NCBI GenBank assembly: GCA_021292165.1
Contig: CM037885.1
Span: 12,542,375 to 12,606,374, forward strand
Length of the DNA stretch: 64,000 bases
Direction of reading: 5' to 3'
DNA from: Shinisaurus crocodilurus
Taxonomy: Eukaryota > Chordata > Lepidosauria > Squamata > Shinisauridae
Shown here: positions 18,677 through 28,560 of the stretch, in pieces
Position numbering within the stretch: position 1 is the stretch's first letter
Layout of the letters: every line of letters begins with the position of its first letter
The notes under the pieces: model-generated
What the model saw: only the letters and a program-made list of their open reading frames with translations
Databases searched by the model: none
What the model was told of the DNA's origin: nothing
Made by a program: the position numbers and the translations under genes

Positions 18677-18925
18677 TGCCAGGGGAGGCTGGTGGTGACT
18701 CCTAATTCGGTGGGGCTCCTTTTCCATTTCAGGTTTTGCAGATTTTTATCTGGTGCGGTATATAGGAGCTATCCACGGTGCTGAACTCCACCCCCACCCC
18801 ACCCAAAAATAGGTTCACCACCATGGAGCACCATGGATAGCGCCCATGAAGCTCCAAATAAAAGCGGCAAAACCCGTAATGGAAAAGGAGTCCCACCGAA
18901 ATAGGAGTCACCGGCCTCCCCTCAC
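18677..18925. mobile_element. RE1-bearing MITE, copy 3 (family R)
   Basis: Ends CCAGGGGAGGCTGGTG and CACCGGCCTCCCCT are inverted. Inside, TAGGAGCTATCCACGGTGC and GAGCACCATGGATAGCGCC are the inverted RE1-like motifs (18765-18785 on -, 18824-18844 on +). This copy shows both termini and gives the family length of about 248 bp. Confidence 0.8.
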
Positions 18926-20134
18926 TGGACGCGGCTTGTGGCATCCAAAACTGTTGAGGTTGGGCGGTTAAGAAACCATCCTAGAATCCTACAATAGCCC
19001 ACGAGTTCTGGGTGGTTTGTTAACCATCCCAACCACACACCCTCGCTGGGTTTGGATGACACGACAAACTGCGCCCAGGTCACTGGATGGCAGAGACATG
19101 GAGTTGAAGAATGGAGGAAGTAGGAGGAAGTGGAAGAAAGGCAAGCAGGAAGTAGGACTTGCACTACAAGCCATGCATGTGGCCTGCCCTGGAGACTACA
19201 GGACCTGTGGACTATTGACAGGTGGGCCGACCAGGGAGGTGGGCAGACCAGGGAGGAAGCCAAGGCCCACGGGGCACAGCATTCCTACCTCTCGAGCCAG
19301 AGCTCTGGCAGCAGAATTCTGCCCCTTGGCATTTCCAGTGTCCCTGGTGTGTCCTGCCAACCCTTCTGACAATGAGGGTCAAGCAGGACTGGACGATGGT
19401 GCTGAATTTCACATATTGATTTAAACTAACCTGCCAATTCTTGCTGCAGGCACGTTGTTTTATTTAACGCTTATAAAAAAAATATTTCTTCAGCTATGTT
19501 TGGTCTATTTCTATTGAACTTTTATTACTGTGAATCACCCGAGTACAGACATTTTTCTGCAAGACGGCAATCCATTAATTCAGTTTGTTAAAGGCCCATC
19601 GACTTTTACAAGATTGGGAGGGTCTTAAAATCCTAGCCCTTTCCCCAACTTATGCCCACACTTCTGCTCTCAGATTCCCCCACCCTCCTGTCCATCACTG
19701 ATCTATTGCCACGGGTGGAACAAAGGGTCAGCCCGGGCATGCTTCTCCAGACTTGGCCACGACGACTCCTGTTGCCCCAAACCGAGGCCCAAACTACACA
19801 TGACATTAAATACGTCCTTGCATTTAATGTGCAGGTTTTTAAAAATGCAAATAGCGTCACCCGGGAGTGCTGATAATTATCGGGATCACAGCAGGCATGA
19901 TGGTGGAATTTAACCCTTTCCTCCCCTGCTGAGGTCCAGACAAAAATTCCTCATTTGATGCTCTACTTACATTGGAAGGAAGTCTCCAGTTGGCACCAAT
20001 GGGGGAATCCCACCCACCCAACAAATACCAGGTTCAGAGGAGAGATTTTCCTCAGGACTGTAGAAGGGGAGGAACAGGTTGAATTCCACCACCATACGGG
20101 CTGTGAGATCTTGATAATTAGCAGTACAACCAGC
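18926..20134. other. No recognisable feature
   Basis: Overlapping frames at 19017-19424 have no recognisable domain, no repeat identity and no splice context. No family of the window recurs here. Confidence 0.5.
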
Positions 20135-20151
20135 TGCAGCAGTGTCTAGTG

Positions 20152-20287
20152 CAGGGCTCTCCAAGCTTGGGTCCCCAGATGTTGCTGGCCTACAGCTTTC
20201 AGCATACCCTGACAGCATGGCTAATGGCAAGGGATTCTGGGAGCTGTAGTCCAGCAACATCTGGGGACCCAAGGTTGGAGAGCCCTG
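20152..20287. mobile_element. hAT palindromic MITE (GTTGCTGG variant)
   Basis: A 136-bp element with ends CAGGGCTCTCCAAGCTTGGG and CCAAGGTTGGAGAGCCCTG and a perfect 8-bp duplication GTCTAGTG (20144-20151 and 20288-20295). It landed at the edge of the family-R element to the right. Its sister is at 63479-63614. Confidence 0.92.
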
Positions 20288-20455
20288 GTCTAGTGGCTCC
20301 AATGTCAGTGGGGCGATGTATCCACTCCAGGTTTCAGCCTGAACTTTAAAGGAGATATTCATGGTGCTGAACCTATTTTGAGGCTAGGTTCAGCACCACG
20401 GATAGATCCTTAAAAGTTCAGACTGAAGCCCAGAGTGGATGCACCACCCCTTCTA
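20288..20455. mobile_element. RE1-bearing MITE, copy 4 (family R)
   Basis: GTGGCTCCAATGTCAGTGGG, then inverted RE1-like motifs: 20351-20371 on the - strand and 20389-20409 on the + strand with TTCAGCACC and GGATAGATCC halves. The left end was split off by the hAT insertion. Confidence 0.75.
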
Positions 20456-20768
20456 GATGAAGCTCTTTGGAGGGGGAGGGAAGGGGGCTAGGATGCCATT
20501 TGGATACAGCGTAAGCTGTCAGGGGGCCCACAGCCTCCTCCCCCTGGCCCCCGCATGCCCCCTTTCCTCCTCTCTGAGGCCAGTTTGCAACCTCGGGGAG
20601 GCAGCCAGCGTGGTTCTTTCCTTGCCAGCCGCATGGTGGGCACCAGGGCGGGGGCCGGGCATTCGGAGTCCCAGCTCCAAGGTTGCAGGACCTCAGAGCT
20701 GGGGCTCCAAATAATCCTATGTGCCCCCCAGGCAAGGTCAGAGGGCCGAAGGATTGTGCCCCCGAAAT
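20456..20768 (+). repeat. GC-rich dispersed repeat, family G
   Basis: The fullest copy: GATGCCATTTGGATAC, TAAGCTGTCAG, CCTCTCTGAGGCC, GTGGTTCTTTCC, CCCAGCTCC and GGCCGAAGGATTGTGCCC. It lies directly beside a family-R MITE. Confidence 0.65.
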
Positions 20769-20799
20769 GCAACTTTTGTTTTAAGTAGTGTAGTTATAT

Positions 20800-20950
20800 T
20801 TATTTACTTCATTGATAGGCCACATTATAACAAAAAGTTCTTGGGGCAGCTTACAGGATAACAACCAAACAGGTTAAAATCAGCAATACTAAAATTATGA
20901 GCAGCAGTATGAAATCTGATGCAGCCAGAAAATAAAAATCAGGCTGAGGT
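20800..20950 (-). mobile_element. L2-type LINE 3' end, antisense
   Basis: TATTTATTTACTTCATTGATAG, then TTGGGGCAGCTTACAGG and ACAACCAAACAGGTTAAAAT, matching the antisense start of L2-type ends (compare 29360 onward). Diverged. Confidence 0.5.
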
Positions 20951-21117
20951 TGGATCCCCCAGCCTCCACTGGCCACCTGATAGTATTTGCATTGTTTCAA
21001 AACCTGCATTGTAAATGCAAAGATACATTCAACCAATCTATACTAAGGCCCTGTGAAGAGGGGTGGGAATGCTCCCCAACCTCTCCCAAGCCCAGTGCTT
21101 TTGAACTGAGCTCTTAA

Positions 21118-21470
21118 GGCCAGGGGTGCAGAACCTGGGACTTCCAATCCAGCCTCCTGGGGTCCCCTGGATGGCCACGCCTCCTTCCCATGGCCACACC
21201 CCCTTTTCTGCAACCACCAATCATTTGATGGCTTTTGTGCAGTTCCCCCCCCACCCCCACCCCGTTCTAAAAGTTTGAAATGCCTCTCCTGAGTTTCAGT
21301 TGCTGGCAGTAAGAGCTTGAAGCTCGAATTTGCGGATTTTTGTGTGTGTGTGTGGTAATTTAGCCCTGCCAGACCCGCTCACCACTGGAATGCAGCCCCG
21401 CCCCCCAAGGGCTTCTCCAAAATGAAATTCAGCCCTAGCGCTGAAAGAGGTTCAACACCCAGACCTAGTG
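21118..21470 (+). mobile_element. hAT element, family H (GGGTGCAGAACC)
   Basis: Left end CAGGGGTGCAGAACCTGGG; the inside has ATGGCCACGCC, CAACCACCAATCATTTGATGG and TTTGTGCAG; the right end is GCTGAAAGAGGTTCAACACCC. It is the same family as 52425-52768, where an 8-bp duplication is perfect. Here the right terminus is decayed. Confidence 0.7.
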
Positions 21471-22132
21471 TTTCTTTCTGAGGGTTGGGGACCAAAAGTC
21501 CAAAATACAGTGCCCACTTCTCCCTTCCAACCCTAGGGCTGACTTCAGAATGGTAAAGGAGGAAAATAGCTCCTCCCAAGGAAGAAGATAGGTAGTCCCA
21601 CTCCCTGGAGGAATTCCCACGGTTATCTCTGAGCAATGTGGATTCCCCGAGGTGCAGGTGCTGCTCCCCCTCCCATCTGGGAGCATTCTTGAGGATGCCC
21701 TCGTGGTGGGAGGTGTAATGTTGAAAAGTCTACTCCTGGTTCCCCAGTTAGTGCTAGAATACCAGACTCTGCAGCCTGCTCTGAGTCAGGGTTTTTTTCT
21801 TTTTAGGCCTCAAGTTCTCTCTCTACACAGACTGTAGACCTGGTCAGGCAGCCATGAAAGATTCTGATAGGCCTTGATTTAATGAAGCACTTGTTCGATC
21901 CCAAAGTTTTTGTGATAAAACCATGCTCTGCTCAGCGAGCTTCTCTCTGCATTTTCCAAGGTCAACAGTGACTAAAGCTGGATTTTTTAAAAAAACCAAA
22001 AAAAAAACCAGGGAAACGGGATTGTTTTGAAGGAAGTGAGATGGCTTTCAGACTAGGAGGGGAATGAAGAAAGTGGGGTGGTTTGGTCCAACTCAGTTGC
22101 GTTCCCCAAAAAAGAAGTGGGATGGTTTATAG
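21471..22132. other. No recognisable feature
   Basis: A-rich runs near 21985-22010. No gene or repeat family recognised. Confidence 0.5.
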
Positions 22133-22905
22133 GTAGGGATGTGCAACATTAGACAACTCATTCCCTTTGAGCTTGATGGATGTTGGACACATTTCCAACT
22201 CGGCAACCAAACACAGGGCCGAGTCAGGGTAGGGAGGGCGAGGCGAGCTCAGCTTCCACAAAATTCCTTGAAATGTTTGTGCAGATTCGGAGCCCAGAAC
22301 TAAGTCTCTCTAACGCAGTTAGCACAAATTATTGCAATTTGCGCAAATTGTGTAAATTAGTGCAGATCGTGTAAATTTGCCCTAAGTGGGGCCAGGTCGA
22401 TGTTGTTGTTCTTCTTGTGGCATTTAACCTGAGAAGTACGGAAGCCTCCTCCTCTCACTGCGTATGCACACCCTCCAGCTTGGCCACCTTGAATTTTCTG
22501 ACAGTTAGAATCATAGATTTCATAGATTTCATAGAGTTGGGAGGGGCCTACAAGGCCATCGAGTCCAACCCCCTGCTCAATGCAGGAAACTAGAGGAGGG
22601 GTCTCCCATCCAAGTAATAACCAGATGGGTTTAATTTCAGATTTGTGCAAAATTCAGGTCTCCGCTCCACAATTTGTGCAAACTGTAAATTTGCACTAAT
22701 TGCGGAGCAGTCGCTCAAATTTTGTGCAAATCTCCCCAGCTTAAAAAAAAATAAAAATACACAAATCGCAGCACCTTTTAAAAATGGGAGACTGCATGCT
22801 GGCTCGACTCGTGTCAGATTGAGTCGGCCCCAGTGCAGAGTTGACAGAATGGAATCCATGGGGCTGAGTCAGATTTTAACCCCGTAGCAGATTCCTCATA
22901 CATCA
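22133..22905. mobile_element. DNA-element relic (GTAGGGATGTGC ends)
   Basis: Starts GTAGGGATGTGCAACAT and ends near TTCCTCATACATCACC. Many copies of TTTGTGCAAA/TTTGCACTAA/GCGCAAATTG lie inside, on both strands, giving inverted symmetry about the centre. A 5S-SINE (22509-22624) is nested in it. Related in style to 46275-46540. Confidence 0.55.
22509..22624 (-). mobile_element. 5S-derived SINE, antisense, 5'-truncated
   Basis: ATAGATTTCATAGAGTTGGG, CCATCGAGTCCAACCCCC, TGCTCAATGCAGGAAAC and GGGTCTCCCATCCAAGTAAT give the CR1-type tail followed by the end of the 5S head, in antisense. The first part of the 5S head is missing. Confidence 0.82.
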
Positions 22906-23504
22906 CCAGTTACAGGTCTGCCTGAGAATATGCAGGATGGCATCCAAACCCCACTTTAAGCACTCATGGGAATTAAGTCCATTCCCACCCCTGGTGATCC
23001 CAAGCAATTGGAAATCAAGGCTGCTCCTCTCCTCATAGATCCCATCTTGGACTCCCCTTCCTCGGTCATGTTAAATTTTGACAGAAATGTTGGGAGAACA
23101 AGACAGAGCATTGGAAATTGGCGTTTGTTATGGCCGCTGTTGGACCATTCCCTTTATCTGGCTGATTGGCTGGTTAATAGCCCAGCCCGGTGTTGCGATG
23201 GGTATACCCACAAGAGCCTGGAGAAGGTGACCTCTCCCCGGTGAAGGGGAGATGTAAAATGTAAGCTGTGTGCCTGTGAGCGAAAAAGGAGTTTGGCCGT
23301 TTGGGAAACAGAGGCAGAAAGAGCTGTGGTTTTGGCTGGAGATGTGTAACCTTGGGCTGCAGGCTTCTTCTTCTCTCTGGCAGAAAACGGGCTTGCCTTG
23401 TAGGAGGACCTGTTTGCCACCACTTTTAATGTCTCTCTCTATTTGTCTGGCTATTTGTCTAAAGGTTTGGGGAGGGGCAAGAGCAGTGACTGGAAAAATG
23501 AGAC
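22906..23504. other. No recognisable feature
   Basis: No repeat family recurs here; no coding signal. Confidence 0.5.
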
Positions 23505-23705
23505 GGTCTGGTGGCAGCCAGTGTCACTGGGGCAGTGCATCCACTCTGGGTTTTAGTCCTGAACTTCAAAGGAGCTATCCATGGTGCTGAACCCTATTCC
23601 CCCCCCAAATACCGGGTTCAGCACCTTAAAAGTTCAGACTACAACCCGGAGTGGATACCCTGGCCCCATTGACATTGGCGCCACCAGCCCCCACTGCAGG
23701 GGAAG
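23505..23705. mobile_element. RE1-bearing MITE, copy 5 (family R)
   Basis: GTCACTGGGGCAGTGCATCC on the left; an RE1-like motif on the - strand at 23571-23591 (GGAGCTATCC then GGTGCTGAA). The + strand motif is broken: GTTCAGCACC is followed directly by TTAAAAGTTC, so the right half was deleted. Confidence 0.75.
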
Positions 23706-23924
23706 AGGCCCATCTGGGATATCTGGTGAGCCCACCCAGTGTCATCCTGCTTACTGGGCCTTAGTGGGGAAAGTCTTCATATCCCCCTATCGTTAGATCC
23801 ATCTCGTGGGGGGGGGGATACTCTTTTCTTTTCTTTTTTTACTGGGGTGGGGAGTAAAAGGGACCTCGCCCCAAAGAGGTGAAGCTGGCAATCTCCCCTC
23901 TTAACCATGGGGACAATGTGGGGG

Positions 23925-24105
23925 GAACCTGGAAGCAAATGAAGTTAAATACCCTATTGTCACAGGGAAATTAACACCTTATAAATCACCCCGACAGGCG
24001 CTGGTTAAGGACAATTTTCTTCCTGTCAGGTCTCCTGGTGCATGATGTATTGGACAATATTTCCCAGGCTGCGTGGAGAGGTTTCGGCCTGAGGTGTTGC
24101 CATAA
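23925..24105. promoter_or_regulatory. Candidate regulatory island
   Basis: Repeat-free sequence with GCAAATGAAGTTAAATACCC, GAAATTAACACC, TTATAAATCACCCCG and GTATTGGACAATATTTCCC. The latter contains an inverted ATTGT/ACAAT pair. No conservation data. Confidence 0.33.
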
Positions 24106-24865
24106 CAACATAATTTTGGTCAGAGGTTTTATCTATATTGCTCCCCCTTCAATATGGATATAATAGAAATATTTGGGGTTAGGTTGAACCTTGAAGAGAC
24201 AAAGCTTTGGCTGCTCCTTGACATGGAAAAACCAAAAGCCAACTCCATGCACCCCACCCTGACGTGAGGAGGGCAAGGGCCACAAGCAATCACGGGCTTT
24301 GAGGTTAATACAGCTGTGACTGCGCGTTACGGCTGTCTCCTTTCTATCATCTCGGCTTGCCCTTTCTATGAGCCTGCATGTCCCTGAAGCTGTTCTCCCT
24401 TTCTCTTTCCTTTTTCTTTTATGCAGCCCTGTCATTGTGCAAGCGTCCCTTGCCGTCTTTGCCTGGTCTGTCTTCACCACGACCCGTCAGGACGGATCGG
24501 CATTGCTGCTCCCGTCCCCATTTTACAGATGGGGGATCATGGCTGAGGGACAGCGGCGTGTTCCATGAGAGGCGCTTGATTCACCCTCCGGATGACTGGC
24601 GTCTCTGGCGGTGGTGCCACATGGGCATGGAATGGCTAGATGTAGAAGAGGATGACAACTGGGCTCCTGGACTTTTAAGAGTAGAGCAGAAGTGGGAATT
24701 TTAAGCCGGAGCAGCTTCTCACAGAGCGGAGGAGGAAGTTGCTCTTACCCAAACAGCTCAGTGGTGCAACATGTGTTGCATCATACTCAGAAGACAGACA
24801 AATTTGTCAGTTTCACTTTCTCCTATGTTGAGATGTCATAGAACCACAGATTCTTTCTGTCTGGA
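24106..24865. other. No recognisable feature
   Basis: Frames near 24368-24704 have no domain motif. A (GAT)n microsatellite follows at about 24866-24888. Confidence 0.5.
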
Positions 24866-24889
24866 TGATGATGATGATGATGATGATGA

Positions 24890-25143
24890 CTGATGATTTA
24901 CATTTACATTTACATCCTGCCTTGTTTTCTCTGGCAAGGAGACCAAAGTGGCTTAAACAATCCCCCTCCACATCTCCATTTTATCTTCACAACAGCCCTG
25001 TGAGGTCGGTGAGGCAGTGAGGCTGAGAGTCAGTGACTGGCCCAATGTCACCTAGTGAGCTGCATGGCTCAGCGGGGACTAGAACCCAGATCTCCCAAGT
25101 CCCCAGTCCAACACTCTGAACACTATGCCACACTGGCTCTCAT
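24890..25143 (-). mobile_element. MIR-like CORE-SINE, antisense
   Basis: ACAACAGCCCTGTGAGGTC, AGTGACTGGCCCAATGTCAC, GACTAGAACCCAGATCTCCC and GCCACACTGGCTCTCAT give body and head in antisense. The 3' part (CATCCTGCCTTGTTTTCTC) is more diverged than in other copies, so this copy is older. Confidence 0.85.
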
Positions 25144-25411
25144 GAAGAACTTCATGGTTTATGCAGAATTTCACAAATTTTGGTAAGTTCTTATCAAAAC
25201 TGAACTGAACAAAATTCTCACCCATCTGCACAGGACAAATTCAATCGGTCAAGCTATTCCCACCACAGAGAAGGCCACGCTGTTCCTGCCTGTCATTTGC
25301 AGCCATTAAAGATGAGGAGATTGTCAGGAAAAGAAGAGGTAGCAAGCAACCCTAATTCAGCACCTCCAACATGCTTGAAATGCTCAGACTCAGACTTTGA
25401 AGAGCAAAGTA
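25144..25411. other. Mostly unassigned; small DNA-element-like fragment
   Basis: GCAGAATTTCACAAATTTTGG and TCTTATCAAAACTGAACTG resemble termini of the 37.1-kb element family but the match is short. Confidence 0.35.
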
Positions 25412-25671
25412 CAGTAATACCTTGGATTGCAAGTAACTTGGTCTGAGAGCGTTTTACAAGACAAGCAAAAAAATTTTTAAAAAATTGACTTGATAAACGA
25501 GCAAGGTCTTGCAAGACAAGTCGTAGGGATGTAACCGCTCACCTCGAGCAGGCGTAGTGGGCCGAAATCGGCCCCGCTCACGCCCGCCAGAGACTCGCTT
25601 TGATATAAGAGTGTTTTGGATTACAAGCACGTTTCCGGAATGAATTATGCTCTCAATCTGAGGTATTACTG
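25412..25671. mobile_element. Mariner/Tigger-type MITE 2
   Basis: Starts CAGTAATACCTTGGATTGC and ends TCTGAGGTATTACTG, flanked by TA (25410-25411 and 25672-25673). It is 260 bp. The central part (GGGCCGAAATCGGCCCCG) is a separate small palindrome shared with copy 3, absent in copy 1. Confidence 0.88.
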
Positions 25672-25889
25672 TACTCAAAGCCCTCAGGTTGGGTGAACAA
25701 GTCTGTCAGTTTCATTTTCTCCCATATTCAATTTCTTTATAAATCTCAAGTTCTTTCCTTTTCCTTTTTTATTATATTTGTCATCCACCCAATAGCAAAT
25801 GTTCTTTCTGTCCTACTTATGAAGTCTATTTGCAAATTAGGTAAGTTCTTATCAACCACCTGCCCCGCCAAACTAAATGAAATTCTCTC

Positions 25890-26300
25890 CATCCCTACAC
25901 GGTCTGACAAAAAGTCCTTGGTTCAATTCCTGGCACTTCCCAGTTAAAAGAGAACCAGTGTGGCGTAGTGGTGAGAGTGCTGGATTGGGACTCGGGAGAT
26001 CTGGGTTCTAGTCCCCGCTCGGCCAAGAAACTCACTGGGTGACTTTGGGCCAGTCACTGACTCTCAGCCTATCCTACCTCACAGGGTTGTTGTGAGGATA
26101 AAATGGAGAGGAGGATTATGTAAGCTGCCTTGGGTTCATTGCAGGAAAAAAGGCGGGGTATAAATAAATAAATAAATAAATCAGGTAATGGGAAATACCC
26201 TTCTCTGCCTATGACCCTGAGAGCAGCTGCCAGGCAGGGTAGGCAATACTAGGCTATATGGACAAACAGTCTGAGCTGCTGTAAGGCAGCTCTATTCCCT
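25890..26300 (+). mobile_element. tRNA-derived SINE 2, interrupted by CORE-SINE
   Basis: The left part has a B-box-like GGTTCAATTCCTGGCAC (to 25957). The right part resumes at 26183 with CAGGTAATGGGAAATACCC, GAGAGCAGCTGCCAGGCAG and ACTAGGCTATATGGACAAAC. This SINE family appears in antisense at 55.8 and 56.3 kb. Confidence 0.7.
25958..26182 (+). mobile_element. MIR-like CORE-SINE nested in SINE 2
   Basis: Complete head, body and tail: CAGTGTGGCGTAGTGG, GGTTCTAGTCCCCGC, TGACTTTGGGCCAGTCAC, TATGTAAGCTGCC, and TAAATAAATAAATAAAT. Host SINE 2 resumes after the tail. Confidence 0.9.
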
Positions 26301-26524
26301 CTTCTGCATCATAACTCTTTACAAGTTGGCAAACAAAAGCCCATTCCTCTTTGCACCTGGTCTTCTGTCTACTCTCGCACGGGCCATCTGTGTAACACTG
26401 CATAGACATGCTATTTTGTAAAGTTTTTGCTTGTGCTGGATTGATTGCCTCAGCAGGGTCAGGTCAATAGGGATCCAGTTCAAGCAGAGTCATTCACAGG
26501 GAGCGGGCAGGTGCGCATTTGTCA

Positions 26525-27228
26525 TCCAACGCAAAATGAAAATAAAACTGCCAAGATCATACCACCCTTAAACAAATCTATGGTGGGACTGCACTTAGAA
26601 TACTGTGCACTGTTCTCTGGTCACCGCACCTAAAAAAGGATATTGTAGAGTTGGAAAAAGTGCAGAAGAGGGCAACTAAAATGATCAAGGGGCTGGAGCA
26701 ACTCCTCTATGAGGAAAGGCTACCGCAGCTAGGATTGTTTAGCTTAGAAAAAAGGTGAGTAAGGGGAGACATGATAGAGGTGGACAAAATTATGCATGGT
26801 GTGGAGAAAGTGGATAGGGAGACAATTTTCTCCCTCTCTCATAATACTAGAACCCAATGGGGTTATCCCCCATGGGAGATTCAGGAGAGATAAAAGGAAG
26901 GACTTTGTCACACAGTGCATAGTTAAATTATGGAATTTACTTCCACAACATGTAGTGATGGCCACCAATTTGGAGGGCTTTAAAAGGGGATTGGACAAAT
27001 TCATGGAGGAGAATGCTATCAACGGCTACTAGTCCTGATGGCTATATGCTACCTCCAATATCAGAGGCAGTATGCCTATGTACACCAGTTGCTGGGGAAC
27101 ATGGGCTGTTGCACTCATGTCCTGCTTGTAGCATCCTGTGGGCAGCTGGTTGGCCACTGTGTGAACAGAATGCTGGACTAGATGGACCCTTGGTCTGATC
27201 TAGCATGGCTCTTCTCATGTTCTTACAT
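26525..27228 (+). mobile_element. CR1/L3-type LINE: ORF2 C-terminus and 3' end
   Basis: The longest LINE copy in the window. The decayed ORF2 end reads like LEYC..FSGHRT, then [28 protein letters not shown] codons in broken frames (about 26590-26760), followed by the 3' UTR with CATAGTTAAATTATGG, GAGGGCTTTAAAAGGGG, ACCAGTTGCTGGGGAACATG and GCTCTTCTCATGTTCTTAC. Stop codons and indels show it is inactive. Confidence 0.88.
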
Positions 27229-27580
27229 TCTTAAGCTCTGAAGTTTGCAAATTCTCAGCATTCATGTAGTCAGTTTCGGGTCGGTAGGGATAGGTTGGCA
27301 GGCTGCACCTTGGAGACTCTTTCTTTTTAAACCTTCCATGAAATTAGGAGACAAGGCAGTTGCATCTTCTTCCACTCAATTTATCCCTGGCCCTTTCCTG
27401 CACTCTCTCATTCCCACTGAGACCTGCTGTGAACGAATGCCCAGTAAACATGTCGCCAGAGGTGGAGTTGCCAGCTTGCAACCCGGAGATATACTCTTTA
27501 CTTTTCAACCTGTCAATGAGCAGAGAGTCAAGGCATCCAAAATCCCACAGCCACTTTGCCTCCTGACCAGCAGACAGAGG
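27229..27580. other. No recognisable feature
   Basis: No family recognised. A (GT)n microsatellite follows at 27581-27617. Confidence 0.5.

Positions 27581-27617
<37 letters not shown>
27581..27617. repeat. (GT)n microsatellite
   Basis: About 18 GT units. Confidence 0.95.
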
Positions 27618-27619
<2 letters not shown>

Positions 27620-27679
27620 GGGAGATGAGCAGGAGTTGCTGTTAAAATGGTTTAAAAACAGAGTTTAAAATGTGGTTAA

Positions 27680-27814
27680 AGGTGCAATCCTGTGCAAGAT
27701 TAGACAGGAAAAAAGGCCTACAACTCCCAGCATGCCCCAGCCAGCATAGCTGGCTGGGGCATGCTGGGAGTTGTAGGCCTTTTTTCCTGTCTAATCTTGC
27801 ATAGGATTGTACCC
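27680..27814. mobile_element. TTAA-flanked palindromic MITE, family T
   Basis: Ends AGGTGCAATCCTGTGCAAG and ATAGGATTGTACCC, with TTAA on both sides (27676-27679, 27815-27818), the target duplication of piggyBac elements. Its centre (CCTACAACTCCCAGCATGCC and CCAGCCAGC) is identical to the core of family-P hAT MITEs although the ends are unrelated. Confidence 0.8.
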
Positions 27815-27849
27815 TTAATTGCTTTTCTTTGTGTATAGCACCCCAAGCA

Positions 27850-27874
27850 CCAATTGGCTGGAGCTCTATATAAA
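27850..27874 (+). promoter_or_regulatory. CCAAT plus TATA-like pair
   Basis: CCAAT at 27850-27854 and TATATAAA at 27867-27874. The spacing is shorter than typical for core promoters, and no transcript evidence is available. It may be chance or a relic of an LTR. Confidence 0.25.
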
Positions 27875-27881
27875 CAGAATT

Positions 27882-28327
27882 GTGTATTCTGCACAATTGA
27901 GCAACACAAGAATCGGTCTGATTCAAAACATTAGCACTGCAGTGTCTGCCTGGGAGTGTAATTCTCTGTTGGATTTTGTTTGCGCAAATGCAGGAACCAC
28001 AATGTGACATCCTAAATACCCATATGGCCCAACTATACCTATTTACCAGGGGCAGTCCCTATTGTCTGACCCGGTCCATGATAATTTTGTCCCAATATTT
28101 TTGCCTTCAGGGGATGCCTTGTGAAAACTGTGTCAGTTTTTTGATAGTTCAGTTGCTAGCATTGTTATTCTTCAAGGTTCAGCTCCCTGGGCTTCTTGAA
28201 GTGAATTCCGATTGTGCGGTATCTTGCAATGGATACATCTTCTCTCCAGCATACATGCATGTACATTTGTTATCATTTTTATTATTTTGCAGTATTTTTA
28301 TACTGCCCATTAACAATGAGTCCACTG
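27882..28327. other. No recognisable feature
   Basis: Repeat-free by eye, AT-rich, no motif of note. Confidence 0.45.
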
Positions 28328-28382
28328 GGTGCTTGCGGAGCTGCATTGAAGGAGGAATTTAGGTCGGTGCCAGTTTTCTGAA
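28328..28382 (+). repeat. Short inverted repeat, left arm
   Basis: CTTGCGGAGCTGCATTGAAG and GGAGGAATTTAGGTCGGTGC recur in reverse complement at 31989-32044 with a two-base difference. The origin is unknown. Confidence 0.7.
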
Positions 28383-28429
28383 CTACCAAAGTTCCATCCT
28401 CCTTTGCATTGCATCTGGTTGCTCTAAGC

Positions 28430-28550
28430 CAGTGTCCTCCAACCTTGGGTCCCCAGAGGTTTCTGACCTACAACTCCCAGCTGCGCTGACTGGGGCATGC
28501 TGGGAGTTGTAGGCCAAACACATCTGGGGACCCAAGGCTGGAGGACACTG
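28430..28550. mobile_element. hAT palindromic MITE, family P
   Basis: CAGTGTCCTCCAACCTTGGG and AAGGCTGGAGGACACTG ends. Left octamer CTCTAAGC (28422-28429); on the right the same octamer is at 28553-28560 after an extra CT, probably slippage in CTCT. Confidence 0.87.
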
Positions 28551-28560
28551 CTCTCTAAGC

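Noticed and set aside
22133..22905. Regulatory region with repeated TTTGCGCAAA motifs
   Set aside because: Inverted symmetry and GGGATGTGC end shared with other blocks fit a decayed DNA element better.
27850..27874. Active promoter
   Set aside because: CCAAT and TATA are too close, no CpG enrichment, and no open frame or splice site follows; listed only as a weak motif pair.
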